From Streptantibioticus_C sp963761325 (GTDB lineage Bacteria; Actinomycetota; Actinomycetes; Streptomycetales; Streptomycetaceae), in contig CAVXGZ010000002.1 in NCBI GenBank assembly GCA_963761325.1, positions 806,001 through 870,000 on the forward strand: a DNA stretch of 64,000 bases, in the 5' to 3' direction. A program made the translations under genes and the position numbers. Shown here one piece after another: positions 1-10,807 of this stretch. Each line of letters starts with the position of its first letter. Position 1 is the first letter of the stretch. A model generated the notes under the pieces. It searched no databases and had not been told where the DNA came from. It saw only the letters and a program-made list of their open reading frames with translations.

Positions 1-521
1 GCAGCAGGTGTGGACACCGCAACGCGGAAGCGAGCCGCTTCTGCTCGAACTGCGGTGCGCCGCTGCGCGGTGGCGTTCCGTCCGAGCGGCCCTCCGAGAC
101 GACCTCGACGATCTCGATCTCGGGTCTCGAGGCGTACGACTCGGAGACCACCGGTCAGACCGCGATGCCCTCGCTCTCCCCGGAGGCCCAGGCGGCCGTC
201 GAGGCGCTGCCGCCCGGCTCCGCGCTGCTGGTGGTCCGCCGCGGGCCGAACTCCGGCAGCCGGTTCCTGCTCGACAGCGAGCTGACCACCGCGGGCCGCC
301 ACCCGCAGAGCGACATCTTCCTGGACGACGTCACCGTCTCGCGCCGCCACGTGGAGTTCCGCCGCGGTGTCGACGGCCGGTTCACCGTCTCCGACGTCGG
401 CAGCCTGAACGGTACGTACGTCAACCGGGAGCGGATCGACGCGGTGCCGCTGGTGACCGGGGACGAGGTGCAGATCGGAAAGTACCGGCTGGTCTTCTAC
501 ACGAGTCAGCGGGCGGTCTGA
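1..521 (+). CDS. garA: FHA-domain signalling protein, GarA/OdhI type (5' end outside window)
   Basis: The frame enters from outside the window (first full codon at base 3), so the start is missing; about 172 residues are visible. A zinc-ribbon remnant (Cys at visible residues 3, 14 and 17) is followed by an ETTS motif at residues 32-35 and then a complete FHA domain with GRHPQSD, SRRH and SLNGTY. In mycobacterial GarA and corynebacterial OdhI the FHA domain binds and inhibits 2-oxoglutarate dehydrogenase, and phosphorylation of the ETTS threonines by Ser/Thr kinases switches it off. The match to GarA and the next three genes, in the same order as Rv1827-Rv1830, make the family assignment firm; the metabolic role here is inferred. 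Confidence 0.88.
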   Translation, partial: SRCGHRNAEASRFCSNCGAPLRGGVPSERPSETTSTISISGLEAYDSETTGQTAMPSLSPEAQAAVEALPPGSALLVVRRGPNSGSRFLLDSELTTAGRHPQSDIFLDDVTVSRRHVEFRRGVDGRFTVSDVGSLNGTYVNRERIDAVPLVTGDEVQIGKYRLVFYTSQRAV

Positions 522-548
522 CCCGCGCGGATCCGCGAGGGAAGGTTC

Positions 549-1301
549 ATGCTTCGTACACCGTCCGGCGGTGCCGGAAACGGCACCGCCGCCACGGCGG
601 GGGGACGGCTGCTGAGCATCGGCGCGGTGGTGGGTCTGCTGCGCGACGAATTCCCCGAGGTGACCATCTCGAAGATCCGCTTCCTGGAGGCGGAGGGCCT
701 GGTCGAGCCGCAGCGCACCCCTTCGGGGTATCGCAAGTTCAGCGTGCCGGACGTGGAGCGGCTGGCCCAGGTGCTGCGCATGCAGCGCGATCACTACCTG
801 CCGCTGAGAGTCATCAAGGAGCACCTGGACGCGGTCGGCGAGGGCGTCGAGCGGCCCGCCGACGCCGTTGAGGGCTCCGTACCGCCCGCCGTGGCCGCCG
901 AACTGCTGCAGGAGGCGGCCGAGCCGGGCCCGCCGCTGCGGGTGCGCCGTGCCGAGCTGCTGGACGCCACCGGGGCCGACGAGGCGCAGCTCGGCGAGTG
1001 GGAGTCGTTCGGCCTCGTCGAGGCGGACGCCGACGGCGGTTTTGACGCGGACACGGTGAACATCTGCCGGCTCATCATCGAGCTGGGCGGGTTCGGCCTG
1101 GAGCCGCGCCACCTGCGGGCGGTGAAGGCCGCCGCGGACCGGGACGCCGGTCTGGTCGAACAGGTGGTCGCCCCGCTGCGGCTGCACCGCAACCCGCAGA
1201 CCAGGGCACACGCCGAATCCACCGCCCGGGAACTGGCCTCCCTGTCGGTGCGTCTGCATGCCGCACTGGTCCACTCGGCCCTGCGTCTGCGCCACGGCTG
1301 A
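549..1301 (+). CDS. ftsR: MerR-family transcriptional regulator FtsR
   Basis: A 250-residue protein with an N-terminal MerR-type winged helix-turn-helix (about residues 20-90, including TISKIRFLEAEGLV and GYRKFS) and a longer C-terminal region. It matches the Rv1828/FtsR group, which in Corynebacterium activates ftsZ and so acts on cell division. The start ATG has a purine-rich GGGAAGG just upstream and lies 27 bases after the FHA gene, so co-transcription is likely. The C-terminal half carries a second MerR-like segment, as in FtsR homologues. The target in this organism is inferred from the family and the conserved neighbourhood. Confidence 0.85.
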   Translation: MLRTPSGGAGNGTAATAGGRLLSIGAVVGLLRDEFPEVTISKIRFLEAEGLVEPQRTPSGYRKFSVPDVERLAQVLRMQRDHYLPLRVIKEHLDAVGEGVERPADAVEGSVPPAVAAELLQEAAEPGPPLRVRRAELLDATGADEAQLGEWESFGLVEADADGGFDADTVNICRLIIELGGFGLEPRHLRAVKAAADRDAGLVEQVVAPLRLHRNPQTRAHAESTARELASLSVRLHAALVHSALRLRHG

Positions 1302-1345
1302 GCGCCTGATCCGCTCCCGACTACCCAAAGTCTTCGGTAACGGCC

Positions 1346-1351
1346 TAGGGT
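1346..1351 (+). promoter_or_regulatory. -10 element giving a leaderless mRNA for the DUF151 gene
   Basis: TAGGGT ends six bases before the GTG start at 1358, and no Shine-Dalgarno sequence lies between. In actinobacteria this spacing places the transcription start on the start codon. It implies that the DUF151 gene can be transcribed separately from ftsR. Confidence 0.6.
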
Positions 1352-1357
1352 TGCTGT

Positions 1358-1831
1358 GTGAATGAGCTCGACGTCGTGGGTGTCCGGGTGGAAATGCCCT
1401 CCAGCCAACCGATCGTGCTTCTGCGGGAAGTGGGAGGCGACCGGTATCTGCCCATCTGGATCGGACCGGGCGAGGCGACAGCCATCGCCTTCGCCCAGCA
1501 GGGCATGACACCCGCCCGCCCACTGACCCACGACCTGTTCAAGGACGTCCTGGAGGCTGTGGGACAGCAACTGACCGAGGTCCGGATCACCGACCTGCGG
1601 GAAGGTATCTTCTACGCGGAGCTGGTCTTCGCCAGTGGTGTCGAGGTGAGCGCCCGCCCGTCGGACGCCATAGCTCTGGCGCTGCGCACCGGCACGCCGA
1701 TCTTCGGCAGCGACGGTGTGCTCGACGACGCCGGAATCGTCATCCCTGACGAGCAGGAGGACGAGGTGGAGAAGTTCCGCGAGTTCCTCGACCAGATCTC
1801 GCCGGAGGATTTCGGCACCAGCAACCAGTGA
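1358..1831 (+). CDS. Bifunctional nuclease family protein (DUF151/BFN)
   Basis: A 157-residue cytosolic protein that is almost entirely one BFN (DUF151) domain: MNELDVVGVRVE, then PIWIGPGEATAIA and RPSDAIALALR near residue 105, and an acidic C-terminus. Plant and bacterial members have been described as DNase/RNase bifunctional nucleases, but the function of the actinobacterial Rv1829 orthologue is not established. The GTG start is supported by a -10 hexamer at leaderless distance. It is the third gene of the conserved garA-ftsR-DUF151-merR block. Confidence 0.85.
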   Translation: MNELDVVGVRVEMPSSQPIVLLREVGGDRYLPIWIGPGEATAIAFAQQGMTPARPLTHDLFKDVLEAVGQQLTEVRITDLREGIFYAELVFASGVEVSARPSDAIALALRTGTPIFGSDGVLDDAGIVIPDEQEDEVEKFREFLDQISPEDFGTSNQ

Positions 1832-1967
1832 CCTGGTGCCGGCTCCCGGCCCCGACCGGACCGGGAGTCGAGCAAGAAGCGAGCAAAAGGCCAGCCTTTC
1901 CCGTTCCGGGGTCACGGCAAACCACACTTGGGGTGGAAATCACCCGGCGTGGCGAGTGTGGCGATCG

Positions 1968-1996
1968 TTGACGCACTCGGAGTGACTGCCTACCGT
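1968..1996 (+). promoter_or_regulatory. Vegetative promoter for the second MerR gene
   Basis: TTGACG (1968-1973) and TACCGT (1991-1996) are separated by 17 bases, a good match to the streptomycete HrdB promoter. Transcription would start near 2003, leaving a leader of about 95 bases before the GTG at 2098. Confidence 0.65.
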
Positions 1997-2097
1997 CGAG
2001 TTGGAGTGTCCTGGACGGAATCAGCCCTGCGCCGCGCAGCGGTGGCGGGCAGGGCCGGATATGTGCGCTCCCGGGATGCGAAGGGACGGAGGTCGGC

Positions 2098-2703
2098 GTG
2101 AGAAGCACCGGCGACGGCACGGCAGCGGGGGACGCGTTCCCGGTTCGCGGGGCGCTGCCCCGCCCTTCGCACCGCCCGGCGGGCGAGGACGGCGCTGGGG
2201 CGGACGCCCCGGCGCTCGTCGGCTATCGGGGCCCGACCGCGTGTGCGGCGGCGGGCATCACCTACCGCCAGTTGGACTACTGGGCGCGCACCGGCCTCGT
2301 CGAGCCCTCGGTGCGCCCGGCCTACGGCTCCGGCACGCAGCGGCTCTACAGCTTCCGGGACGTCGTCGTCCTCAAGATCGTCAAGCGCCTGCTGGACACC
2401 GGCGTCTCCCTGCAGAACATCCGCACCGCGGTCGGCCACCTCAGCACCTGCGCCCCGCAGGACGTCGCCCGGATGACCCTGATGTGCGACGGCGCCACGG
2501 TCTACGAGTGCACCTCGACCGACGAGGTGCTGCGGCTGCTCGAAGGCGGCCAGGGCGTGTTCGGCATCGCGGTCGGCGTGGTGTGGCGTGACGTGGAGAA
2601 CAACCTGTCCCAGCTGCACGGCGAGAGCCTGGACACCGGCGAGACGCTGGTCGGCCACAATCCGGCCGACGAGCTCGCCAGGCGCCGCAACCGGGCCGTC
2701 TGA
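2098..2703 (+). CDS. MerR-family regulator, Rv1830 (McdR) type
   Basis: A 201-residue protein. After a disordered, charged N-terminus of about 45 residues comes a MerR HTH (ITYRQLDYWARTGLVEPS, then RLYSFRDVVVLKIV) and a short dimerisation/effector part ending in NRAV. The GTG start is preceded by GGAGG at good spacing. The mycobacterial counterpart Rv1830 has been linked to control of DNA replication and the cell cycle; that role is only inferred here. The gene has its own promoter at 1968-1996 and is followed by a strong terminator, so it closes the garA block. Confidence 0.82.
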   Translation: MRSTGDGTAAGDAFPVRGALPRPSHRPAGEDGAGADAPALVGYRGPTACAAAGITYRQLDYWARTGLVEPSVRPAYGSGTQRLYSFRDVVVLKIVKRLLDTGVSLQNIRTAVGHLSTCAPQDVARMTLMCDGATVYECTSTDEVLRLLEGGQGVFGIAVGVVWRDVENNLSQLHGESLDTGETLVGHNPADELARRRNRAV

Positions 2704-2715
2704 GCCCCTTCTGAG

Positions 2716-2743
2716 CCGCCGCGACCCGCGTCGCGGCGGTTTT
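2716..2743 (+). terminator. Rho-independent terminator after the MerR gene
   Basis: A perfect 10-bp GC stem (2716-2725 with 2730-2739) with a CCGC loop is followed directly by TTTT. It lies 12 bases after the stop codon of the MerR gene. Confidence 0.85.
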
Positions 2744-2901
2744 CCCGCACCGGGCCCCGCCAGGCCGCACCCGACCCGTCCAGGCGTTCCCCGGCCCTGC
2801 CCGGCCGCCCGAGCGCCGGCCGGCCGGTCCGACCACCCGTCCGGCCGTGTCGGCCCGCCGCCGCGGGCGCGTTGTCAGTGCCGTAGGGCAGCATCGGTGC
2901 T

Positions 2902-4293
2902 GTGCGGGGTGCGCCGACCATTCTCCATCTCGACATGGATGCCTTCTTCGCCGCGGTCGAACAGGCGTCCAAACCGAGCCTGCGCGGAAAACCGGTGATC
3001 GTCGGCGGTCTCGGCCCGCGCGGGGTGGTCGCCACCGCCTCCTACGAGGCCCGGGTGCACGGGGTCCACTCGGCCATGGCGATGGCCCACGCCCGCCGCC
3101 TGTGTCCCAACGCGGCCTATCTCATTCCCCGATTCGGCCTGTACCGCCAGGTGAGTGACATCGTGATGGGCCTGCTGCACGCCTGCTCGCCGCTGGTGGA
3201 GCCGTTGAGCCTGGACGAGGCGTTCGTGGACCTGGCGGCCGGGGAGGGCGGCGAGGAGCTGGCGCGGGCCGGCGGGGAGCGGGCGGTGGCGGCGGTCCGG
3301 GAGATCGGCGAGCGGCTGCGCGCCGAGATCGCGGCGGCGACCGGGCTGACCGCCTCGGTGGGGCTGGCCGGGTCCAAGCTGCTGGCGAAGATCGGCTCGG
3401 AGGCCGCCAAGCCCGACGGCCTGGTGGTGATCGAGCCGGGCACCGAGCGGGAGTTCCTGGGGCCGCGCACCGTGCGGACGCTGTGGGGCGTGGGGCCGGC
3501 CACCGGGGAGCACCTGCGGCGGGCCGGGATCACCACGATCGCCGAGGTCGCGGAGGCCGGTGAGGCGGAGCTGGTGCGGCTGCTGGGCAGGTCGCACGGC
3601 GCGTCGCTGTACGCGATGGCCATCGGGCGGGACGACCGGCCGGTGGTCGCCGAGCGGGACGTGAAGTCGATATCCGTCGAGGACACCTTCGACGTGGACC
3701 TGACCGACCGCGCCCGGGTGCGCGCCGAGGTCGCCCGGCTCGCCGACCGGTGCGTGCGGCGGCTGCGGGAGGCCGGCCGCTCCGGGCGCACGGTGGTGCT
3801 CAAGGTGCGCCACTACGACTTCACCACGCTCACCCGCTCCGAGACGCTGCGGGCGCCCACCGACGATCCCGGCGTGGTCAAGGAGACCGCGGAGCGGCTG
3901 ATCGAGGCGGTCGACACCACCGGCGGGGTGCGGCTGCTGGGCGTCGGCGTGGCGGGCCTGGCCGACTTCACCCAGGAGGACCTGTTCGCCCAGTCCGCCG
4001 CGGCCGGTGAGGCCGCCGAGCCGCGGAGCGCCGAGACGTCCGCGGCGCCCGGCGGCCGGGAGCCGCTCGTGGAGCCCGCCGCGCGCCGCTGGCGGCCCGG
4101 GCAGGACGTCGCCCACGCGGAGTACGGGCCCGGGTGGGTGCAGGGCAGCGGGGTCGGACGCGTCACGGTGCGCTTCGAGGTGCCGGGCGGGCCGCCCGGC
4201 CGGGTGCGGACGTTCGCCGTCGAGGAGCCGCTGCTGCAGCCGGCGGAGCCGCTCCCGCTGGCGACCGGCGGCCGGGCGCCGCGCGTCTCGTAG
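2902..4293 (+). CDS. dinB: DNA polymerase IV (Y-family translesion polymerase)
   Basis: A 463-residue Y-family polymerase that copies past damaged template bases. The catalytic acidic residues are visible in LDMDAFFAAVE (D11, D13) and in SLDEAF (D105, E106). A little-finger domain follows, then QEDLF at about residues 358-362, a good match to the QxxLF beta-clamp-binding motif. About 60 C-terminal residues (AEYGPGWVQGSGVGRVTVRF onward) form an extra small-barrel domain typical of actinobacterial pol IV. The GTG start lacks a clear Shine-Dalgarno sequence; TAGGGC at 2884 may belong to its promoter. Confidence 0.92.
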   Translation: MRGAPTILHLDMDAFFAAVEQASKPSLRGKPVIVGGLGPRGVVATASYEARVHGVHSAMAMAHARRLCPNAAYLIPRFGLYRQVSDIVMGLLHACSPLVEPLSLDEAFVDLAAGEGGEELARAGGERAVAAVREIGERLRAEIAAATGLTASVGLAGSKLLAKIGSEAAKPDGLVVIEPGTEREFLGPRTVRTLWGVGPATGEHLRRAGITTIAEVAEAGEAELVRLLGRSHGASLYAMAIGRDDRPVVAERDVKSISVEDTFDVDLTDRARVRAEVARLADRCVRRLREAGRSGRTVVLKVRHYDFTTLTRSETLRAPTDDPGVVKETAERLIEAVDTTGGVRLLGVGVAGLADFTQEDLFAQSAAAGEAAEPRSAETSAAPGGREPLVEPAARRWRPGQDVAHAEYGPGWVQGSGVGRVTVRFEVPGGPPGRVRTFAVEEPLLQPAEPLPLATGGRAPRVS

Positions 4294-4327
4294 CCGCCTG
4301 CCGGGTCCGCCGGGCCGGGGCGGGCCG

Positions 4328-4717
4328 TCAGCCGTCGCGGCCGTCGCCGTTCGCCAGCCGGCCGAAGTCCTGGGAGCGCGACCGGTCGGGCTCGGCCTGC
4401 GGCGGCGGGACCTGCAGGCCGTAGTGGTGGTAGAGCTGCAGCTCCTGCTCGGGGGACAGGTGCCGGCCCACGCCGAAGTCCGGTGCGCCCTTGACCAGGG
4501 ACTTGTCGAACGGCACCCGCAGGGCGTCGTCGCGCACCTCGCTGGGTTCCAGGGGCACGAAGGCGTCCCGGCCGAAGAAGCCGGTGCGCACCGCCGCCCA
4601 CTCCGGTTCGCCGGTCGCGTCGTCGAGGTAGACCTCGTCCACGGTGCCGATCCTCACCCCGTTGCGGTCGAAGGCTTTGCGGCCGATCAGGCTCCGCGGA
4701 TCGATGTCGGTCTGCAC
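4328..4717 (-). CDS. PRC-barrel domain protein
   Basis: A 129-residue soluble protein. Residues 1-80 form a PRC-barrel (LIGRKAFDRNGVRIGTVDEV, then WAAVRTGFFGRDAFVPL), a fold first seen in photosynthetic reaction-centre H subunits and in RimM. The C-terminus holds LSPEQELQLYHHYGL, common in streptomycete stress-associated PRC-barrel proteins. The start is the GTG at 4717, because GGAGGA lies five bases upstream; an open frame continues beyond it but without ribosome-binding signals. The precise role is unknown. It is divergent from the gcvP riboswitch, and a CGTAATTACG palindrome (4748-4757) lies between them. Confidence 0.8.
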   Translation of the reverse strand: MQTDIDPRSLIGRKAFDRNGVRIGTVDEVYLDDATGEPEWAAVRTGFFGRDAFVPLEPSEVRDDALRVPFDKSLVKGAPDFGVGRHLSPEQELQLYHHYGLQVPPPQAEPDRSRSQDFGRLANGDGRDG

Positions 4718-4829
4718 GGTTCCTCCAGGTGGTCGCAACCGGTCCCACGTAATTACGAAAGGGCACAATCCGGAGCATGTCGAATCGAGATGGTCTCCGG
4801 AGCGTCCCCACAAAGCGACCAGCGACACA

Positions 4830-4858
4830 TTCGTCACTGCTGCCCGCGCTGGTATTCT
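4830..4858 (+). promoter_or_regulatory. Likely promoter of the gcvP riboswitch transcript
   Basis: TTCGTC (4830-4835) and TATTCT (4853-4858) are 17 bases apart. The predicted start near 4865 is just before the first glycine aptamer. The -35 match is weak. Confidence 0.45.
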
Positions 4859-4871
4859 TGCAATGGCTGCT

Positions 4872-5116
4872 GACCCCGTGCGGGAGAGTCCTGACGACAC
4901 GAGAAGCATCGCGGACACGTCGCCAGGCGCCGAAGGAGCAAACCCTCCCCGGAATCTCTCAGGCATCCGGTACCGCGCGGACGAGGTCACTCTGGAAAGC
5001 AGGCGGTTCTCGCCGGCCAGCGTGGCGGCCGGAAGACCACCTCACCGACGGTGTAAGCCGCGCTGCCCCGGCGGAGCGGTGAAACTCTCAGGTCGATGAC
5101 AGAGGGGGAGGCCGAC
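4872..5116 (+). promoter_or_regulatory. Tandem glycine riboswitch upstream of gcvP
   Basis: Two glycine-aptamer-like units lie in tandem. The first has GCGGGAGAGTCC, then GCGCCGAAGGAGCAA, then GGAATCTCTCAGG, ending in GGTCACTCTGGAAAGC. The second keeps GTGAAACTCTCAGG and GATGACAGAGGGGG. These conserved blocks define the gcvT-type glycine riboswitch. It occupies most of the leader between the promoter near 4830-4858 and gcvP. Glycine binding is expected to switch gcvP on. Exact boundaries are approximate. Confidence 0.85.
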
Positions 5117-5169
5117 GGGCATCCGCACGGGTGCCCCCGCAGGTCGAAGCGACCAGGAGGCCCCCGCAG

Positions 5170-8059
<2,890 letters not shown>

Positions 8060-8070
8060 CCGCACGCAAG

Positions 8071-8095
8071 GGGCCGGTGCGCCACGCACCGGCCC
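8071..8095. terminator. Bidirectional hairpin between convergent genes
   Basis: A perfect 11-bp stem (8071-8081 with 8085-8095) with a CCA loop lies between the 3' ends of gcvP and the minus-strand gene at 8118. There is no T tract, as is common for high-GC terminators. Confidence 0.7.
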
Positions 8096-8117
8096 GCACG
8101 GTCTGTGGAACGCGCCG

Positions 8118-8702
8118 TCACACCGCGGTGCCCAGCAACGGCGTCCGGTTCAGCCGCCCGGCCAGCAGCGGCAGCAGGTCGGTGATCCGGTACGGGCGCT
8201 GCGCGACGATGCCGGGCGGCGCGGGGGAGAGCGGGATGAGCACGTCGGCCGGGGCCGGCTGGGCGTCGTCGCCGTCGGCCGGCTCGCCGTGCAGCCACAG
8301 GCACAGCATGTAGAGCCCGGGGATCGACAGCAGCCTGGCCTGGTACGCGGCGGACAACTGCTCGGCCTGGGCCAGCGCGCGTTCGGTGGAGGCGAGGTAG
8401 GGGCCGCCGGAGAAGTGCGAGAAGACCCAGCCCTTCGGGGTCAGCGCGGCCTCCGCGGCGGCCACCGCCCGGTCGCCGCCCCTGACCAGGAAACGCCAGC
8501 CGGTCAGCCGGGCGCACGGCAGCCCGCCGTCCTGCGTCTGCGGGCCCAACACGTGTACGGGCAGCGGCTGTTGGGCGGTCAGCCCGCCGCCTGCCTGGTC
8601 GAGGAAGGCCGGACGCGTCGCGCCGGCCGTCAGGGGGGAGCCGAGTGCCGCGTTGACGCATCTGAGCGCGGGCGCGGGTGCGGACGGGACATGCAGCGGC
8701 AT
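8118..8702 (-). CDS. Hypothetical protein
   Basis: A 194-residue protein without a signal peptide or clear membrane segment that I cannot assign to a family. It contains PLPVHVLGPQ near residue 47 and a central region (LTPKGWVFSHFSGGPYLAS) that looks like a compact alpha/beta fold, with an acidic linker near residue 150. The ATG at 8702 is chosen because GAGAGG lies upstream; the frame stays open further upstream but without start signals. It stands alone between gcvP (convergent) and a long intergenic region. Coding is supported by strong third-position GC bias and a hairpin at its 3' end. Confidence 0.6.
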   Translation of the reverse strand: MPLHVPSAPAPALRCVNAALGSPLTAGATRPAFLDQAGGGLTAQQPLPVHVLGPQTQDGGLPCARLTGWRFLVRGGDRAVAAAEAALTPKGWVFSHFSGGPYLASTERALAQAEQLSAAYQARLLSIPGLYMLCLWLHGEPADGDDAQPAPADVLIPLSPAPPGIVAQRPYRITDLLPLLAGRLNRTPLLGTAV

Positions 8703-9227
8703 GGTGGGTCGCCTCTCGTGGGGACCGGGGGTGGAACGGGCGGGTGCCGACGGCGCTGTCAGCGATGCTGGTGCGGTGGCGGAATCGGCGGCGGCGTGCG
8801 AATCCCATTCCCGAACCCGGGAGTGCGTGCGGGCACGACCGGCGGGGGCGCGACGTCTCTGCCTGTGGGGAGAGTTTATACGAATCGTGTGCGTACGGTG
8901 ATTCGCCGACGCGAGCACTCCGGAGCCGACCGGTGGGTATTCGGCCGCCGCGCAGGGGTAATTGATCCCCATTCCGGCCCGCTCGCCCGCCCTGGCCTGG
9001 GCTTATGCTGAATATACGGATGGCGTGTTCTCGTCCGTGATTTTCGCAACGGCGTGTGCGTAGCGGTACTCAACGCTCCGTATGCCCGGGGAATGTGCCA
9101 AACGAGCCGCTTCTTTGAGCCTAGCGTGAACCCGGCGTGCACGGGTGCGTTATGGATCGGCTCCGTTGGGCATCATCGCTTCACGGCCCAAACAGGTGCA
9201 CGAAACGCGCGCGAGGAGGACGCTTCG
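8703..9227. other. 525-bp intergenic region between divergent genes
   Basis: No gene is supported here. The part from about 8870 to 9060 is richer in A+T than its surroundings and probably holds divergent promoters: TATA-like hexamers occur on both strands around 8876 and 9003-9016, and CGAATC/GATTCG form an inverted repeat at 8881-8886 and 8900-8905. No -35/-10 pair is convincing enough to call. Confidence 0.4.
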
Positions 9228-10724
9228 ATGGGAGAGAAGGTCGTGGCCACCGGGTTCGACCTGTCCGATCGGCAGCGGTACCGCAAAAAGCTGCAGCAGT
9301 CTCTGGTGGGACTTGAGAGGCTGCTGGCGGACAAGCGCTTCGATCGGCCCAGGAACCTGATGGGTCTCGAGATCGAATTGAATCTCGCGGATTCCGACGG
9401 CCTGCCCTGCATGGTGAACGAAGAGGTGCTGGAGCGCATCGCCAGCCGCGATTTCCAGACCGAACTCGCCCAGTTCAACATCGAGGTGAACATCGCGCCG
9501 CACCGGCTCTCCGGCCGGGTTCTCGACCAGCTCGCCGAGGAGTTGCGCATCGGCCTCACCTACGCCGACCGCAAGGCCACCGAGGTCGGCGCCAACATCA
9601 TCATGATCGGCATCCTGCCGACGCTAGGCGCACAGGACCTGGTGGGCGCGAACCTCTCGCGCGCGGACCGCTACAAGCTGCTCAACGACCAGATCCTGGC
9701 CGCCCGCGGCGAGGACCTGACCCTGGACATCTCCGGGGTCGAGCGGCTGACCACCAGTTCGGGTTCGATCGCCCCCGAGGCCGCCGCCACCTCGATGCAG
9801 ATGCACCTGCAGGTCACCCCGGAGCGCTTCGCGGCCGTGTGGAACGCCGCGCAGGCCGTCGTCGGCCCGCAGATCGCGATGGGCGCCAACTCGCCGTTCC
9901 TGTTCGGGCTCGAACTGTGGCGCGAGACCCGCCCGGTGCTCTTCCAGCAGGCCACCGACACCCGGCCGCCGGAGCTGCAGGCGCAGGGGGTGCGCCCGCT
10001 CACCTGGTTCGGCGAGCGCTGGATCTCCGGGGTCTACGACCTGTTCGAGGAGAACGTGCGCTACTTCCCGTCGCTGCTGCCCATCTGCGACGACGAGGAC
10101 CCGCTGCGGGTGCTCGACGACGGCGGGGTGCCGCAGCTGAAGGAGCTGCAGCTGCACAACGGCACCATCTACCGCTGGAACCGCCCGGTCTACGCGGTCG
10201 TGGACGGCGTGCCGCACCTGCGGGTGGAGAACCGCGTCATGCCGGCCGGGCCCACGGTCACCGACGTGCTGGCCAACGTCGCGTTCTACTACGGCCTGGT
10301 GCGCGCCCTGGCCGACGCGCCGCGCCCGGTGTGGACCCGGATGCCGTTCACCGCCGCCGCGGCGAACTTCGACGCCGCCTGCCGGCACGGCATCGACGCC
10401 GAGCTGCTGTGGCCGGGACCCGGGCGCGGCGGTCCGGTGCCGGTCTCCGCGGTGCGGCTGGTGCGCGACGAGCTGCTGCCGCTGGCCGCCGCCGGGCTCG
10501 ACGCGTGGGGCGTGGCCCCGGCCGACCGGGACCGCTACCTCGGCGTCATCGAGGAGCGCTGCCGGCGCAGGACCAACGGCGCCTCCTGGCAGGCGGCGGC
10601 CTTCCACGGCGGGCTGGAGCGCGGCATGGACCGGCACAAGGCGCTCGCCACGATGACCCGCCAGTACAGCGACCTGATGCGCTCCGGCGAGCCCGTGCAC
10701 AGCTGGCCCACCGACTTGCCGTAG
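9228..10724 (+). CDS. Glutamate-cysteine ligase (GCS2) family protein
   Basis: A 498-residue protein of the carboxylate-amine ligase/GCS2 family, which joins an amino group to the gamma-carboxyl of glutamate with ATP. Visible family features are the N-terminal LMGLEIELNL metal/glutamate-binding motif, QFNIEVNIAPH, and HNGTIYRWNRPVY later in the protein. The ATG at 9228 is selected because GAGGAGGA lies seven bases upstream. Mycothiol producers do not make glutathione, so the real substrate may differ; the family also includes EgtA and other gamma-glutamyl ligases. It appears to be monocistronic, with a separate transporter-like protease gene downstream. Confidence 0.8.
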   Translation: MGEKVVATGFDLSDRQRYRKKLQQSLVGLERLLADKRFDRPRNLMGLEIELNLADSDGLPCMVNEEVLERIASRDFQTELAQFNIEVNIAPHRLSGRVLDQLAEELRIGLTYADRKATEVGANIIMIGILPTLGAQDLVGANLSRADRYKLLNDQILAARGEDLTLDISGVERLTTSSGSIAPEAAATSMQMHLQVTPERFAAVWNAAQAVVGPQIAMGANSPFLFGLELWRETRPVLFQQATDTRPPELQAQGVRPLTWFGERWISGVYDLFEENVRYFPSLLPICDDEDPLRVLDDGGVPQLKELQLHNGTIYRWNRPVYAVVDGVPHLRVENRVMPAGPTVTDVLANVAFYYGLVRALADAPRPVWTRMPFTAAAANFDAACRHGIDAELLWPGPGRGGPVPVSAVRLVRDELLPLAAAGLDAWGVAPADRDRYLGVIEERCRRRTNGASWQAAAFHGGLERGMDRHKALATMTRQYSDLMRSGEPVHSWPTDLP

Positions 10725-10807
10725 CCGCTCGGCGGGAGCCTGGTCGCGTTCCACAGACGCCCGGTCTACGGTGTGCGGTCAACGGGACCACACAGCGGGA
10801 GGCACGG

